This document shows, piece after piece, positions 1-8,070 of a DNA stretch of 21,700 bases (positions are counted from its first letter, which is position 1; each line of letters begins with the position of its first letter). Source of the DNA: Verrucomicrobiales bacterium. Lineage in GTDB: Bacteria > Verrucomicrobiota > Verrucomicrobiia > Verrucomicrobiales > Akkermansiaceae. The notes beneath the pieces are model-generated. The model did no database searches. It saw only the letters and a list, made by a program, of their open reading frames with translations, and was not told the origin of the DNA. Where the stretch lies: positions 1-21,700 of the forward strand of contig PBTU01000180.1 in the NCBI GenBank assembly GCA_002729295.1, written 5' to 3'. Made by a program: the position numbers and the translations under genes.

Positions 1-1446
1 CACCTCGACCTCGAGTTCTCGCGCTCCCGTCTCCTCGAAGCAGGTGGTGCCATCGACTACCTCCTTCGCTATCCTTACGGGTGTCTCGAGCAGACCACCT
101 CATCAACCATCCCTTGGGTCGCTGCCAAAAAACTCCGCCCCATCGCGCCTAAATTTCGGGCTCGTTCGATGGCTTCGATTGAAAAAAACATTCAGGCCGG
201 AGCCGACCGCTTGCTCTCAATGCAAACCGCCGACGGTGGACTGTCCTACTGGCCCGGATCCCTCCGGCCCACCCCTTGGGCTAGCTCCTACGGAGGACTT
301 GGAATCCTCCTCTGCCAGGAAGCCGGAGCACAGGTTCCCTCTTCCAGCCTCGATCGCCTCGCAGTCTATCTCTCCAACCAGCTTCGGAATCTTTCCAAGG
401 CCAAGACATCCTACGACCTCGACGTGCACGCCCGCGCACTCTACGTTCTGGCACGCCTTGGCAAAGCCGAACCCGCCTATCAAGCCAAACTTCTCGAACA
501 AATCGACAAGCTCTCCGGCACTGCCCGCGCCTTCCTCGCCCTCGCAGTTCACGAGTCAGGTCAGCAAGGCGCTCTTGCCATCCTGAACGCTCCTCAACCC
601 GAACCCGAAAAGACTGGTTACTGGATGCGCTATGGCACGAGTGATGCCGCTCGCCTCCTCGCCTGGTCCCGCATTTCGCCCAAGTCCGATGAATGCGAGC
701 TCACACTCTCCAAGCTCCTCCGCACCCGCTCTTCACGCGGACATTGGCGCACCACTTGGTGTAATGCCTGGACGCTCCTCGCCATGGGCGCATACGCCGA
801 AGAAAACGAAATGAACCCCACCGACATCGTCCTCACCATGGAGACTGTAGACGGCGAACAGCAAATCACCATTCCCCGAGACCAAGCCTCGTACTCCGTT
901 CGCTTCGACCTCCACAATGGCCTCAAGCTCTCCGCTTCTTCCAGCTCCCGACTCTATGTCCACAGCGCGCTGGCCGCCAAACCCAAGATCACGCCAGTTC
1001 AACCGATCTCGAAAAATGGCGTCTCGCTCACCCGGGTTTACGAACGCGTTCTTTCCAATGGCTCCACCGAACCCCTGGAACAACTCAAGGTCGGCGACCT
1101 GGTGAAAGTCACCCTTACCGCCGCCCTCCCCGATCGTTCGCTTCGCTACCTCGCCATCGACGATCCACTCCCTTCATCCTTCCAGGCCATCAACACGCTC
1201 TTCGACAGCCAAACCTCGGGCCGCACAAAGGAACAGAGTAACTGGCGCATTTCGAATACCGAAGTCCGCACCGATCGCGTTCTTTTCTTCGTCGATTACA
1301 ACCGGGCCTCGCAGAATTTCGAGATGAGCTACCACGCCCGCGTCACGCATGGAGGAAAGGTCTACGCCCCACCCACCAAAGTCGAGGAAATGTATGATCC
1401 CGAAAACTACGCCCTCAGCGCCTCGAAAATATTGACCGTGCGATGA
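1..1446 (+). CDS. α2-macroglobulin family protein, C-terminal part (5' end outside window)
   Basis: The frame is open from the first base to a TGA at 1444-1446, giving 481 residues; the start lies upstream of the window. Nucleotides 79-93 encode GCLEQ inside the context PYGCLEQTTS. This is the thioester motif of α2-macroglobulins, where Cys and Gln form the bond that covalently traps attacking proteases. The following 200 or so residues fit the helical thioester domain (for example MQTADGGLSYWPG), and the C-terminal part fits the receptor-binding-like β domain, ending in a YDPENYALSASK segment. Bacterial members (YfhM type) sit in the periplasm or on the outer membrane and are typically encoded next to pbpC, as here, where the two genes overlap by 4 nt (ATGA). 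The inferred role is protection of the envelope from foreign proteases when peptidoglycan is being repaired. Family assignment is firm; lipidation cannot be judged without the N-terminus. Confidence 0.93.
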   Translation, partial: HLDLEFSRSRLLEAGGAIDYLLRYPYGCLEQTTSSTIPWVAAKKLRPIAPKFRARSMASIEKNIQAGADRLLSMQTADGGLSYWPGSLRPTPWASSYGGLGILLCQEAGAQVPSSSLDRLAVYLSNQLRNLSKAKTSYDLDVHARALYVLARLGKAEPAYQAKLLEQIDKLSGTARAFLALAVHESGQQGALAILNAPQPEPEKTGYWMRYGTSDAARLLAWSRISPKSDECELTLSKLLRTRSSRGHWRTTWCNAWTLLAMGAYAEENEMNPTDIVLTMETVDGEQQITIPRDQASYSVRFDLHNGLKLSASSSSRLYVHSALAAKPKITPVQPISKNGVSLTRVYERVLSNGSTEPLEQLKVGDLVKVTLTAALPDRSLRYLAIDDPLPSSFQAINTLFDSQTSGRTKEQSNWRISNTEVRTDRVLFFVDYNRASQNFEMSYHARVTHGGKVYAPPTKVEEMYDPENYALSASKILTVR

Positions 1447-3662
1447 TCGCCCCTCCCTCCATTTCCCGGCTGACACCTTGGTCGCTCTTGCTCCCACTGG
1501 TGCCCCTGCTTGCACCTCTCCCCAAGGCTCTGCAGGAACCCCCGGCACCGCACGTGGTGTTACGGGACCGGAATGGACAGGAGCTCACGCACTTTCCCCG
1601 CGACGACTATTTTCGCCATCATCCGGCTTCTCTCGACGAGATCCCAGAGCACCTCGTCAAAGCCACTCTCGCCGCTGAAGACAAACGCTTCTTCGAACAC
1701 CCCGGTATCGACTACGCCGCCACGCTCCGTGCCTTCCGTGACAATTCAAAACACCAACGAATCACTTCGGGAGCTTCGACCATCACGCAGCAGTTGATCA
1801 AAATCTCCACCCCCGCAGCTGAACGAAACTGGCAGAAGAAAGTCAGCGAAGTCCTCGCCGCCCGCCGTCTGGAATCACAATGGAGCAAAGAGGAAATTCT
1901 CACCGCCTACCTCAACCGACTCGACTACGGTTCCCACCAACAAGGGTGCTCCGCTGCCGCACGTCACTTCTTTGGAAAGCCCCTCGCCGATCTCTCGCTC
2001 GCTGAATCAGCCCTCCTCGCCGGACTGCCCCAGGCTCCCTCACGTCTCAATCCTTATCGAAATCCCCAGGATGCTCTCATCCGACGCAACTGGATTCTCC
2101 ATCGCCTGCAGTCCGAGTTTTACTACGATGATAACGTTATCTCGCGCGCCAAAGCAGAGCCCATCCTTCTCGCCGACAGGAGCATTTCCAATCCCATTCC
2201 TCACCTCGCTCGCGACTACGACGGGACGACCCGCCTCAGCATCGACGCCAACCTGCAACGCGAAACCCACACTATCCTCACCGCCGAACTCGCCCGACTT
2301 CGTGAGAAAAATGTCCAGCACGGCGCACTCGTCGTTCTCCACAATCCTACTGGTGAAATCCTCGCCTTCCACGGTTCATCCGACTTCGGCAGCCCCAACG
2401 GCGGACAAATCAACGGCGCCCTCGCTCCCCGCTCGGCAGGGTCCACGCTCAAACCCTTTACCTACCTTCTGGCCTTTCAAAACCAATCGCTCTTCCCCGG
2501 ATCGATCATCGCCGACATCCCCACCGACTACCAAACCGAGGAAGGACTCGACGCGCCCAAAAACTTCGACCGCCGCCACTACGGCCCCGTTTCCATCCGC
2601 CACGCCCTTGCCAATTCACTCAACGTCTCGGCCATGCGCATGCTCAATCAAGTCGGTGGCCCGGAGCCTTTGCATCTTCTCCTCACCGAGCTCGACCTGA
2701 CCACCCTCCACCGTCAACCCACCAAATACGGACTCGGCCTCACCATCGGAAATGCCGAAGTCAATCTTCTCGAACTCACCAACGCCTACGCCACCCTGGC
2801 ACGTCTCGGCGAACACCTCCCCACGACTTTTCTCCCCGATCAAGAGCCCACGAGTTCCTATCCCTTCACCAGCGACGCCTCCTATCTCATCACCGACATT
2901 CTCGCTGACAATTCCGCCCGCTCCGCCGCCTTCGGCATTCATTCCAATCTCCGCCTCCCCTTTCCCTGCGCCGTCAAAACCGGCACCTCCTCCGACTTCC
3001 GTGACAACTGGTGCCTCGGCTTCACCGGCGAATTCACCGTCGGCGTCTGGGTCGGAAATTTCGACAATTCACCCATGGCCGGCATCTCAGGAGTCAGCGG
3101 TGCCGGCCCCATCTTCCACCGCACCATGCTCGCCCTCCACTTGGGGCAACACCCAACCTTTCCAAAACAACCCGCCACCCTCGCGCGCATCTCTATCGAC
3201 GAGCGAACCGGCCACCGATTCCTCATTTCACCTGCACAAAACACGCCCTTCCAACGACGCGAACTCTGCTTCAAGAATCACCTTCCCCTCCCCATCTCTC
3301 CCATCGACTTCACCAAGGAAAACAAAGCCCTCCTCTCCCTAGAATACGCCGAGTGGTTTATGTCAGAAGACAACACCAAACGCCACGCCTTCGCCCTCGC
3401 CGACTCCAAACCACCCTTGCAGGAATCCCTGCAAATCCTGACCCCTCTCCCCAACGCCACCTACTACCTCGACCCCGAACTCCCCAGCAATTCCCCCGAG
3501 CTCAATCTCAAAGCAAACCTCACCGACGGCCACTGGCGCAGCGACACCCTCAACATCCAAAACGGAGTCGCCCAACTCACCCCCGGTGAGCACACCATCA
3601 CCCTGACCAATCCCGACACCGGCCAGGAAGTCAACTGCCAGTTTCAAGTGGAATTGCTCTGA
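1443..3662 (+). CDS. pbpC: Penicillin-binding protein 1C (bifunctional glycosyltransferase/transpeptidase)
   Basis: This 739-residue protein polymerises and cross-links peptidoglycan on the outer face of the inner membrane. Residues 12-30 are a hydrophobic signal anchor. The GT51 glycosyltransferase domain follows: EDKRFFEHPG with catalytic Glu79, GASTITQQLIK at 110-120, the KKVSEVLAARRLE region, and LAGLPQAPSRLNPY. The transpeptidase domain has STLK (Ser334 and Lys337), SLN (392-394) and KTGTS (512-516), so all catalytic motifs are intact. The last 130 or so residues fit the PBP1C C-terminal β domain. Length is close to E. coli PbpC. The ATG at 1443 overlaps the stop of the α2-macroglobulin gene (ATGA), which implies translational coupling. 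No Shine-Dalgarno sequence is visible. The pairing with α2-macroglobulin separates it from PBP1A and PBP2A types. Confidence 0.95.
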   Translation: MIAPPSISRLTPWSLLLPLVPLLAPLPKALQEPPAPHVVLRDRNGQELTHFPRDDYFRHHPASLDEIPEHLVKATLAAEDKRFFEHPGIDYAATLRAFRDNSKHQRITSGASTITQQLIKISTPAAERNWQKKVSEVLAARRLESQWSKEEILTAYLNRLDYGSHQQGCSAAARHFFGKPLADLSLAESALLAGLPQAPSRLNPYRNPQDALIRRNWILHRLQSEFYYDDNVISRAKAEPILLADRSISNPIPHLARDYDGTTRLSIDANLQRETHTILTAELARLREKNVQHGALVVLHNPTGEILAFHGSSDFGSPNGGQINGALAPRSAGSTLKPFTYLLAFQNQSLFPGSIIADIPTDYQTEEGLDAPKNFDRRHYGPVSIRHALANSLNVSAMRMLNQVGGPEPLHLLLTELDLTTLHRQPTKYGLGLTIGNAEVNLLELTNAYATLARLGEHLPTTFLPDQEPTSSYPFTSDASYLITDILADNSARSAAFGIHSNLRLPFPCAVKTGTSSDFRDNWCLGFTGEFTVGVWVGNFDNSPMAGISGVSGAGPIFHRTMLALHLGQHPTFPKQPATLARISIDERTGHRFLISPAQNTPFQRRELCFKNHLPLPISPIDFTKENKALLSLEYAEWFMSEDNTKRHAFALADSKPPLQESLQILTPLPNATYYLDPELPSNSPELNLKANLTDGHWRSDTLNIQNGVAQLTPGEHTITLTNPDTGQEVNCQFQVELL

Positions 3663-3915
3663 TATTCGAAACTTCTCACAGATACGAGTTTTCCAGATTG
3701 AGAGTAACAGGAAGCTGAAAATGGTTACGAGAGATTATTGAAAATAAAATGACTCTCAAACAGATTGCCGAAGCGCAACCGATGATTAGCCATCAGGAGA
3801 AGTAAACTCTCCCTCTATTCTTACCCTCGGCGGTCAAATTATCATTTCAGGCGAATGGGTGGAAGCTCCGAAGCACTCGACATTATCGGCCCGGACGGTT
3901 ACTCAGACACCGTTC
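3663..3915 (+). other. Intergenic region between pbpC and uup with a possible coding remnant
   Basis: No complete gene is apparent in these 253 bases. A weak 5-bp hairpin (GGAGA at 3796-3800, TCTCC at 3808-3812) precedes a pyrimidine-rich stretch and could end pbpC transcription, but it is short. One frame ending at the TAA 3803-3805 reads REIIENK-MTLKQIAEA-QPMISHQ, which resembles the first helices of a helix-turn-helix domain. It may be a remnant or chance. The uup frame is also open upstream to a GTG at 3859, but that 19-residue extension does not look like a Uup N-terminus. Confidence 0.3.
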
Positions 3916-5790
3916 ATGACACTTCTCTCCGCAAACGAAATCCGCCTCTCCTACGGGCATCAGACTCTTCTCGATGGCGTCACCCTTGCCGTGGCGACTG
4001 GAGAGAAAGTCGGACTCGTTGGACGCAACGGCTGCGGAAAGACCTCTCTCCTCAAAATACTCGCCGACGAAAACCAAGCTGACTCAGGCGACATCTCGAA
4101 ACGTCGAGGCATTCGCATCGGTTATCTTCCCCAGGAATTCGAACTCGATCTTGAGAAATCCGTTCACGAAAACATCTCCGCCGGTGCTTCAGACATTGTT
4201 GATGCTATCACGCGCTACGAGAACGGCGATGGTACCGAGACCGAACTCGCCGACTTTCTTACCTTCATCGATCACACCGACGGTTGGAATCTCGACGCAC
4301 GTATCCAGTCACTCTCCAACGCGCTGGGCACTCCCCCTCTCGAAGCCGAAACCGGCCCGCTCTCCGGTGGCGAAAAACGCCGTGTTGCCCTTTGCCGCGC
4401 TCTTGCTTCCCAACCTGATCTCCTTCTCCTCGACGAGCCGACCAACCACCTCGACGCCGATTCCATCCGCTGGCTGGAAAGCTTCCTCGAAAACTACAGC
4501 GGCGCGGTCATCTTCGTCACGCACGACCGCTACTTCCTCAACGTCATCGCCACCCGGATCATCGAAATCTACAACGGCAAGGCCTATTCCCACCCCGGAA
4601 ACTACACGGCCTTTCTTGAGTCCAAAGCAATCCGCCAAAACATCGCGGAGAATTCCGAGAAAAAGCGCCAAAAATTTCTCAAAGAAGAACTCGAGTGGGT
4701 CCGCGCCGGGGTCAAAGCCCGTACCACCAAATCCCGCTCCCGCCTTGACGCTTTCTACAAAGTCAAAGACCAGGAAGCGCCTCCCGAAGAGGTGCAAATG
4801 GACCTCCTCATGCCGCCTCCGCCACGTCTCGGCGACACCATCGTTGATCTCGAAAAAGTCGGCATCAACTTCGGATCCGATACCTCACCTCGTTGGCTCT
4901 TCCGCAACCTTGACCTCAAACTTGAAGCGGGACAATGCACTGGTATTGTCGGGCGCAATGGAGTCGGCAAAACGACCCTCCTCAAGATCTGCCTCGACCA
5001 ACTACAGCCGACACTCGGCACATCCAAGTTGGGTAAGCAAGTGAAGATCAACTACATCGATCAAACCCGGATGCAACTCGACGGAACTGGCTCCCTCCTC
5101 GATGAAATCTCCGACGGCAACGAGAAGATTTTCTTCGGAGAAGAAACCATCGGTGCCCGCGCCTATCTCAAGCGCTTCCTCTTCTCCGACGACCGCATCA
5201 ACGAACGGGTCGACCTCCTCTCCGGAGGCGAACGCGCCCGCCTCATGCTCGCCAAAGTCCTTAAAACCGGCGGTAACCTCATCGTCCTCGACGAACCAAC
5301 CAACGACCTCGATCTCCCCTCCCTCCGCATTCTCGAGGAAGCCCTCGCCGCATTTGGAGGCTCCATCATCGTGGTCTCCCACGACCGCTATTTCCTCGAT
5401 CGAATCTGCGACCAAATCATCGCCTTCGAAGACGGCGGCGTTCGCGTCACTCCCGGTAACTATTCCTACTATCTCGAAAAACGACAGGCCCGAGAGAACG
5501 CCGAAAGGTCCCAGGCCAACGCTCTCGCGAAAAAGAAGAAGCCCGTCATCAAAAAAAACAAACCCCGGAAGCTCACCATGGCCGAAGGCATGGAACTCGA
5601 GAGCATGGAAGAACGCATCATGGAGGCCGAAGAAAAAGTCAGCGAACTCGAAGCGCAGTGCAACGACCCTGCCGTCCAATCCAACTTCGAAGAGGTCCCC
5701 AAAGTAACCGCCGCCCTCGAAACCGCGAAAGCTGAAACAGAAAAACTCTACTCCCGCTGGGAAGAACTCAGTACGCTCAAAACGAACTAG
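3916..5790 (+). CDS. uup: ABC-F family ATPase, Uup type
   Basis: This 624-residue soluble protein has two ABC ATPase domains in tandem and no membrane segment, the ABC-F layout. Domain 1 has Walker A GRNGCGKT (36-43), signature LSGGE (149-153) and Walker B ending DEPTNHLD (173-180). Domain 2 has GRNGVGKT (346-353), LSGGE (435-439) and DEPTNDLD (459-466). The DEPTNDLD variant and a charged, coiled-coil C-terminal tail (about 570-624, rich in Glu and Lys) point to Uup rather than EttA or YheS. Uup is linked to ribosome function and to tolerance of branched DNA structures; the tail binds DNA in E. coli. I chose the ATG at 3916 because MTLLSANEIRLSYG matches the usual ABC-F N-terminus; a GTG at 3859 is the upstream alternative. 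The gene appears to stand alone. Confidence 0.92.
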   Translation: MTLLSANEIRLSYGHQTLLDGVTLAVATGEKVGLVGRNGCGKTSLLKILADENQADSGDISKRRGIRIGYLPQEFELDLEKSVHENISAGASDIVDAITRYENGDGTETELADFLTFIDHTDGWNLDARIQSLSNALGTPPLEAETGPLSGGEKRRVALCRALASQPDLLLLDEPTNHLDADSIRWLESFLENYSGAVIFVTHDRYFLNVIATRIIEIYNGKAYSHPGNYTAFLESKAIRQNIAENSEKKRQKFLKEELEWVRAGVKARTTKSRSRLDAFYKVKDQEAPPEEVQMDLLMPPPPRLGDTIVDLEKVGINFGSDTSPRWLFRNLDLKLEAGQCTGIVGRNGVGKTTLLKICLDQLQPTLGTSKLGKQVKINYIDQTRMQLDGTGSLLDEISDGNEKIFFGEETIGARAYLKRFLFSDDRINERVDLLSGGERARLMLAKVLKTGGNLIVLDEPTNDLDLPSLRILEEALAAFGGSIIVVSHDRYFLDRICDQIIAFEDGGVRVTPGNYSYYLEKRQARENAERSQANALAKKKKPVIKKNKPRKLTMAEGMELESMEERIMEAEEKVSELEAQCNDPAVQSNFEEVPKVTAALETAKAETEKLYSRWEELSTLKTN

Positions 5791-5830
5791 CCCTATCTTC
5801 GTCCAGACTGGTCATTCACAAACCAATACC

Positions 5831-6625
5831 ATGAAAGCTCTCCTCTCTATTCTATTGCTCGCTTTCTCATTATCTCTTCACGGACAGGCGGAAGAATCCA
5901 AACTCCGCTATCGCATCGAAGCGAAAACTTTTGAATCCGGTGAAGCGGACATTCGTAAGGTACTCGAATACACCGCGCGCCCTTTGTGGAAAAATTTCCC
6001 CGGCTACAAAGTTGAACCCATGGTCATTACCGCGAGCAATTCCGGCCCCATCGTCATTTTCCAACGCAATGCCCGACAGGAAATCGTCGTCAAGCTGGAC
6101 ACCCACAAAACCTATTGGAGTCAATACGCCTATCAATGGGCCCACGAACTTTGCCACGTGCTGTGCGGCTTCCGCGAAGACGGTCGGGAGAACAAGTGGT
6201 TTGAGGAAACCCTCTGCGAGCTCTCCTCACTCTTCTGTATGCGGGCGATGGTTTCGGACTGGAAAAAAAAGCCCCCCTACCCGAATTGGAAAAACTACTC
6301 GGAGAGCCTCCAATCCTACGCCGACAACGTCATCTCCAACTACGAGAAAGTGGATATGCTGGGGCTCGCCGCTTACTACCAAAAGCACGAACCCGAGCTC
6401 AGAAAATCTGCCACTCTGCGCAATCTCAACGGAACGATGGCGGCCGCACTTTTACCCGTCTTTGAAAAAAATCCCCGACATTGGGAGGCGATCCGATACC
6501 TCAACGTGACCCCGGCCAGATCTGGACTCACCTTTCGGCAATACCTTGCGAAGTGGAAAAAGGACGCCCCTAAAAAACACCACGGCCTGATCGACGGTAT
6601 CGCCCGCGTGTTTGCGGTGGAATGA
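5831..6625 (+). CDS. Secreted HExxH (gluzincin-like) metallopeptidase-like protein
   Basis: The predicted 264-residue protein begins with a clear signal peptide (residues 1-20, MKALLSILLL, likely cleaved near GQA), so it should act outside the cytoplasm. It carries HELCH at 105-109, the zinc-binding HExxH motif. Sixteen residues further on, WFEETLCE (123-130) places Glu126 where gluzincins have their third zinc ligand (compare W-x-x-E-G in M1-type enzymes). Cysteines 108, 112, 129 and 136 surround the motif and could form disulfides. The remaining C-terminal half is helical and Trp/Lys-rich. I do not recognise the exact family; a small stand-alone peptidase domain of unknown substrate is the best description. 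It lies 40 nt after uup and may be read through from it. Activity is inferred from the motif only. Confidence 0.72.
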   Translation: MKALLSILLLAFSLSLHGQAEESKLRYRIEAKTFESGEADIRKVLEYTARPLWKNFPGYKVEPMVITASNSGPIVIFQRNARQEIVVKLDTHKTYWSQYAYQWAHELCHVLCGFREDGRENKWFEETLCELSSLFCMRAMVSDWKKKPPYPNWKNYSESLQSYADNVISNYEKVDMLGLAAYYQKHEPELRKSATLRNLNGTMAAALLPVFEKNPRHWEAIRYLNVTPARSGLTFRQYLAKWKKDAPKKHHGLIDGIARVFAVE

Positions 6626-6831
6626 TCTACCGCCACAACCAGTCAAGATGAGCTTCTCTCCCCGAGTCTGGCGAAATCACAAGAAGCTCGGGCACCTTCC
6701 AGGGGTAGAGATTGCGGAAAACCGCTCAGAGTTCCGTCATCTTGGCTTCACTTGTCCTCAAGATCGCGGGGATTTCCCTTCCCTGACAAATCTTCCCCTC
6801 CCAGCGGAAGATCGAATCGCAAGCCGAGAGA
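6626..6831. other. Intergenic region upstream of the kinase gene
   Basis: I see no convincing gene in these 206 bases on either strand. The reading frames that cross it have no recognisable domain. It presumably holds the promoter of the kinase/regulator/membrane-protein operon, but I could not identify clear -35/-10 or -24/-12 elements. Confidence 0.4.
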
Positions 6832-8070
6832 GTGTTTAAGCAGGCAACCGGTTGCTTTTCGACCTCGAGTGTGCCAATCTGTCGCGCCAAATCGCATATT
6901 ACTTTGAAATCCGCCGTCCTTGACAAACTTCTCGATCGCCTCGACCAAATCGAGCCCGGTGAGTTACAGGGCTTGCTCTCGAAGCTCGTTCGCGAGAAAG
7001 GATTGCTCCAAAAGGTCTTCGAGGCACTTCGTGAAGGCGTTCTCCTTTTGGATTCCGGAGGTCAGATTAACTTTATCAATGCCGCCGGTTGCCGCTTTTT
7101 CGGGACCACCCCCGATCAGGCCCAGGGGGAATCCATTGAGCAAACGATCCGAGGTCTGGAATGGAGCCAACTGGTCAGCTCGCCCCGCAGCACCGTGAGC
7201 CGCGACCTTGAGGTCTTTTATCCTGAGAACCGCTACCTCAATTTCTACCTCTCTCCCGTCGCCGAAGAAGACGATGCCGACTTGGGCTACGTCATGCTCG
7301 TTCGTGACGTCACGCGCTCGAAAGCAAAGGCGGAGGAGGAATTGGAATCCGAAAAAATCAACGCCCTCACTCTTCTGGCTGCGGGAGTCGCTCACGAGAT
7401 CGGAAACCCGCTCAATTCTCTCTCGCTTCACCTTCAATTACTGGAGCGCAGGGTTCGCGATCTCCCCGAAGACGATCAACAATCCCTCAGCAATCACCTT
7501 GGCACGGCGCGCAACGAGATCGAACGGCTCGATACCATCCTAAAGCAATTTCTTCAGGCGATGCGCCCCACCACTCCCGTCCGCGAGGCCACCAATCTTC
7601 ACGAACTCCTCGAAAAAACGCTCCTCACCCTCAAGCCTGAGCTCGAAACGCGCGAGATCGCGGTGCAATTGAATCTCGCCGACGAACTCCCCAGCCTGAG
7701 CCTCGACGCCGCACAAATCCAGCAGGCTCTCTACAACCTGATCCGCAATGCTTATCAGGCTATCAGCCCGCCGAACGGCGAGATTGTCATTCAAAGCGTC
7801 GTCACCGAATACGAGGTTACGCTTTCCATTTCCGACAACGGCAGCGGCATTTCTCCGGAAATGATGGGTGCGATGTTCGAACCCTTCCAAACGACAAAAA
7901 GCTCCGGCACCGGACTGGGCATGCTCATCGTACGCCGCATTCTCCGTGAACACGGCGGCGAGTTGGAAGTCGAAAGCGAGGAAAACGTTGGCACCAAAGT
8001 CTCTCTCTTTTTCCCCCGAACCGACAAACGTGTTCGCCTTCTCAGCAACCAAGCCCCCATCGAAGTCTAA
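6832..8070 (+). CDS. PAS-domain sensor histidine kinase, NtrB/AtoS-like, soluble
   Basis: The 412-residue protein has no membrane segment, so it is a cytoplasmic sensor. A PAS domain spans about 60-165 (REGVLLLDSGGQINFINAAG). The dimerisation/phosphoacceptor domain has HEIGNPLNSL with His188. The ATPase domain has the N box NLIRNAYQAI (302-311), DNGSGI (335-340) and GTGLGM (359-364). It should autophosphorylate His188 and pass phosphate to Asp51 of the regulator encoded next door: its TAA (8068-8070) directly abuts that gene's ATG. The start is uncertain. GTG at 6832 is the longest option, but residues 2-24 look non-protein-like and there is a 12-bp palindrome at 6844-6855; TTG at 6904 (MKSAVLDKLLDRL) is a strong alternative. 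Neither has a clear Shine-Dalgarno sequence. The ligand sensed by the PAS domain is unknown. Confidence 0.92.
   Translation: MFKQATGCFSTSSVPICRAKSHITLKSAVLDKLLDRLDQIEPGELQGLLSKLVREKGLLQKVFEALREGVLLLDSGGQINFINAAGCRFFGTTPDQAQGESIEQTIRGLEWSQLVSSPRSTVSRDLEVFYPENRYLNFYLSPVAEEDDADLGYVMLVRDVTRSKAKAEEELESEKINALTLLAAGVAHEIGNPLNSLSLHLQLLERRVRDLPEDDQQSLSNHLGTARNEIERLDTILKQFLQAMRPTTPVREATNLHELLEKTLLTLKPELETREIAVQLNLADELPSLSLDAAQIQQALYNLIRNAYQAISPPNGEIVIQSVVTEYEVTLSISDNGSGISPEMMGAMFEPFQTTKSSGTGLGMLIVRRILREHGGELEVESEENVGTKVSLFFPRTDKRVRLLSNQAPIEV
6844..6855. promoter_or_regulatory. Perfect 12-bp palindrome, possible operator
   Basis: The sequence GCAACCGGTTGC is a perfect inverted repeat followed by TTTT. 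If the kinase starts at the TTG 6904 it would lie about 50 bases upstream of the start codon, a sensible place for an operator or leader hairpin. If the GTG 6832 is used, it lies inside the coding region and may mean nothing. No binding protein can be assigned. Confidence 0.3.

Noticed and set aside
3974..5044. Plus-strand frame of 356 codons inside uup in another frame
   Set aside because: Ser/Pro/Thr-rich shadow of a clearly coding frame with both ABC domains intact.
7502..7516. Sigma-54-like -24 element (TGGCACG) with a following GC-containing region
   Set aside because: It lies inside the kinase coding sequence and the -12 part does not match TTGC, so it is probably chance.
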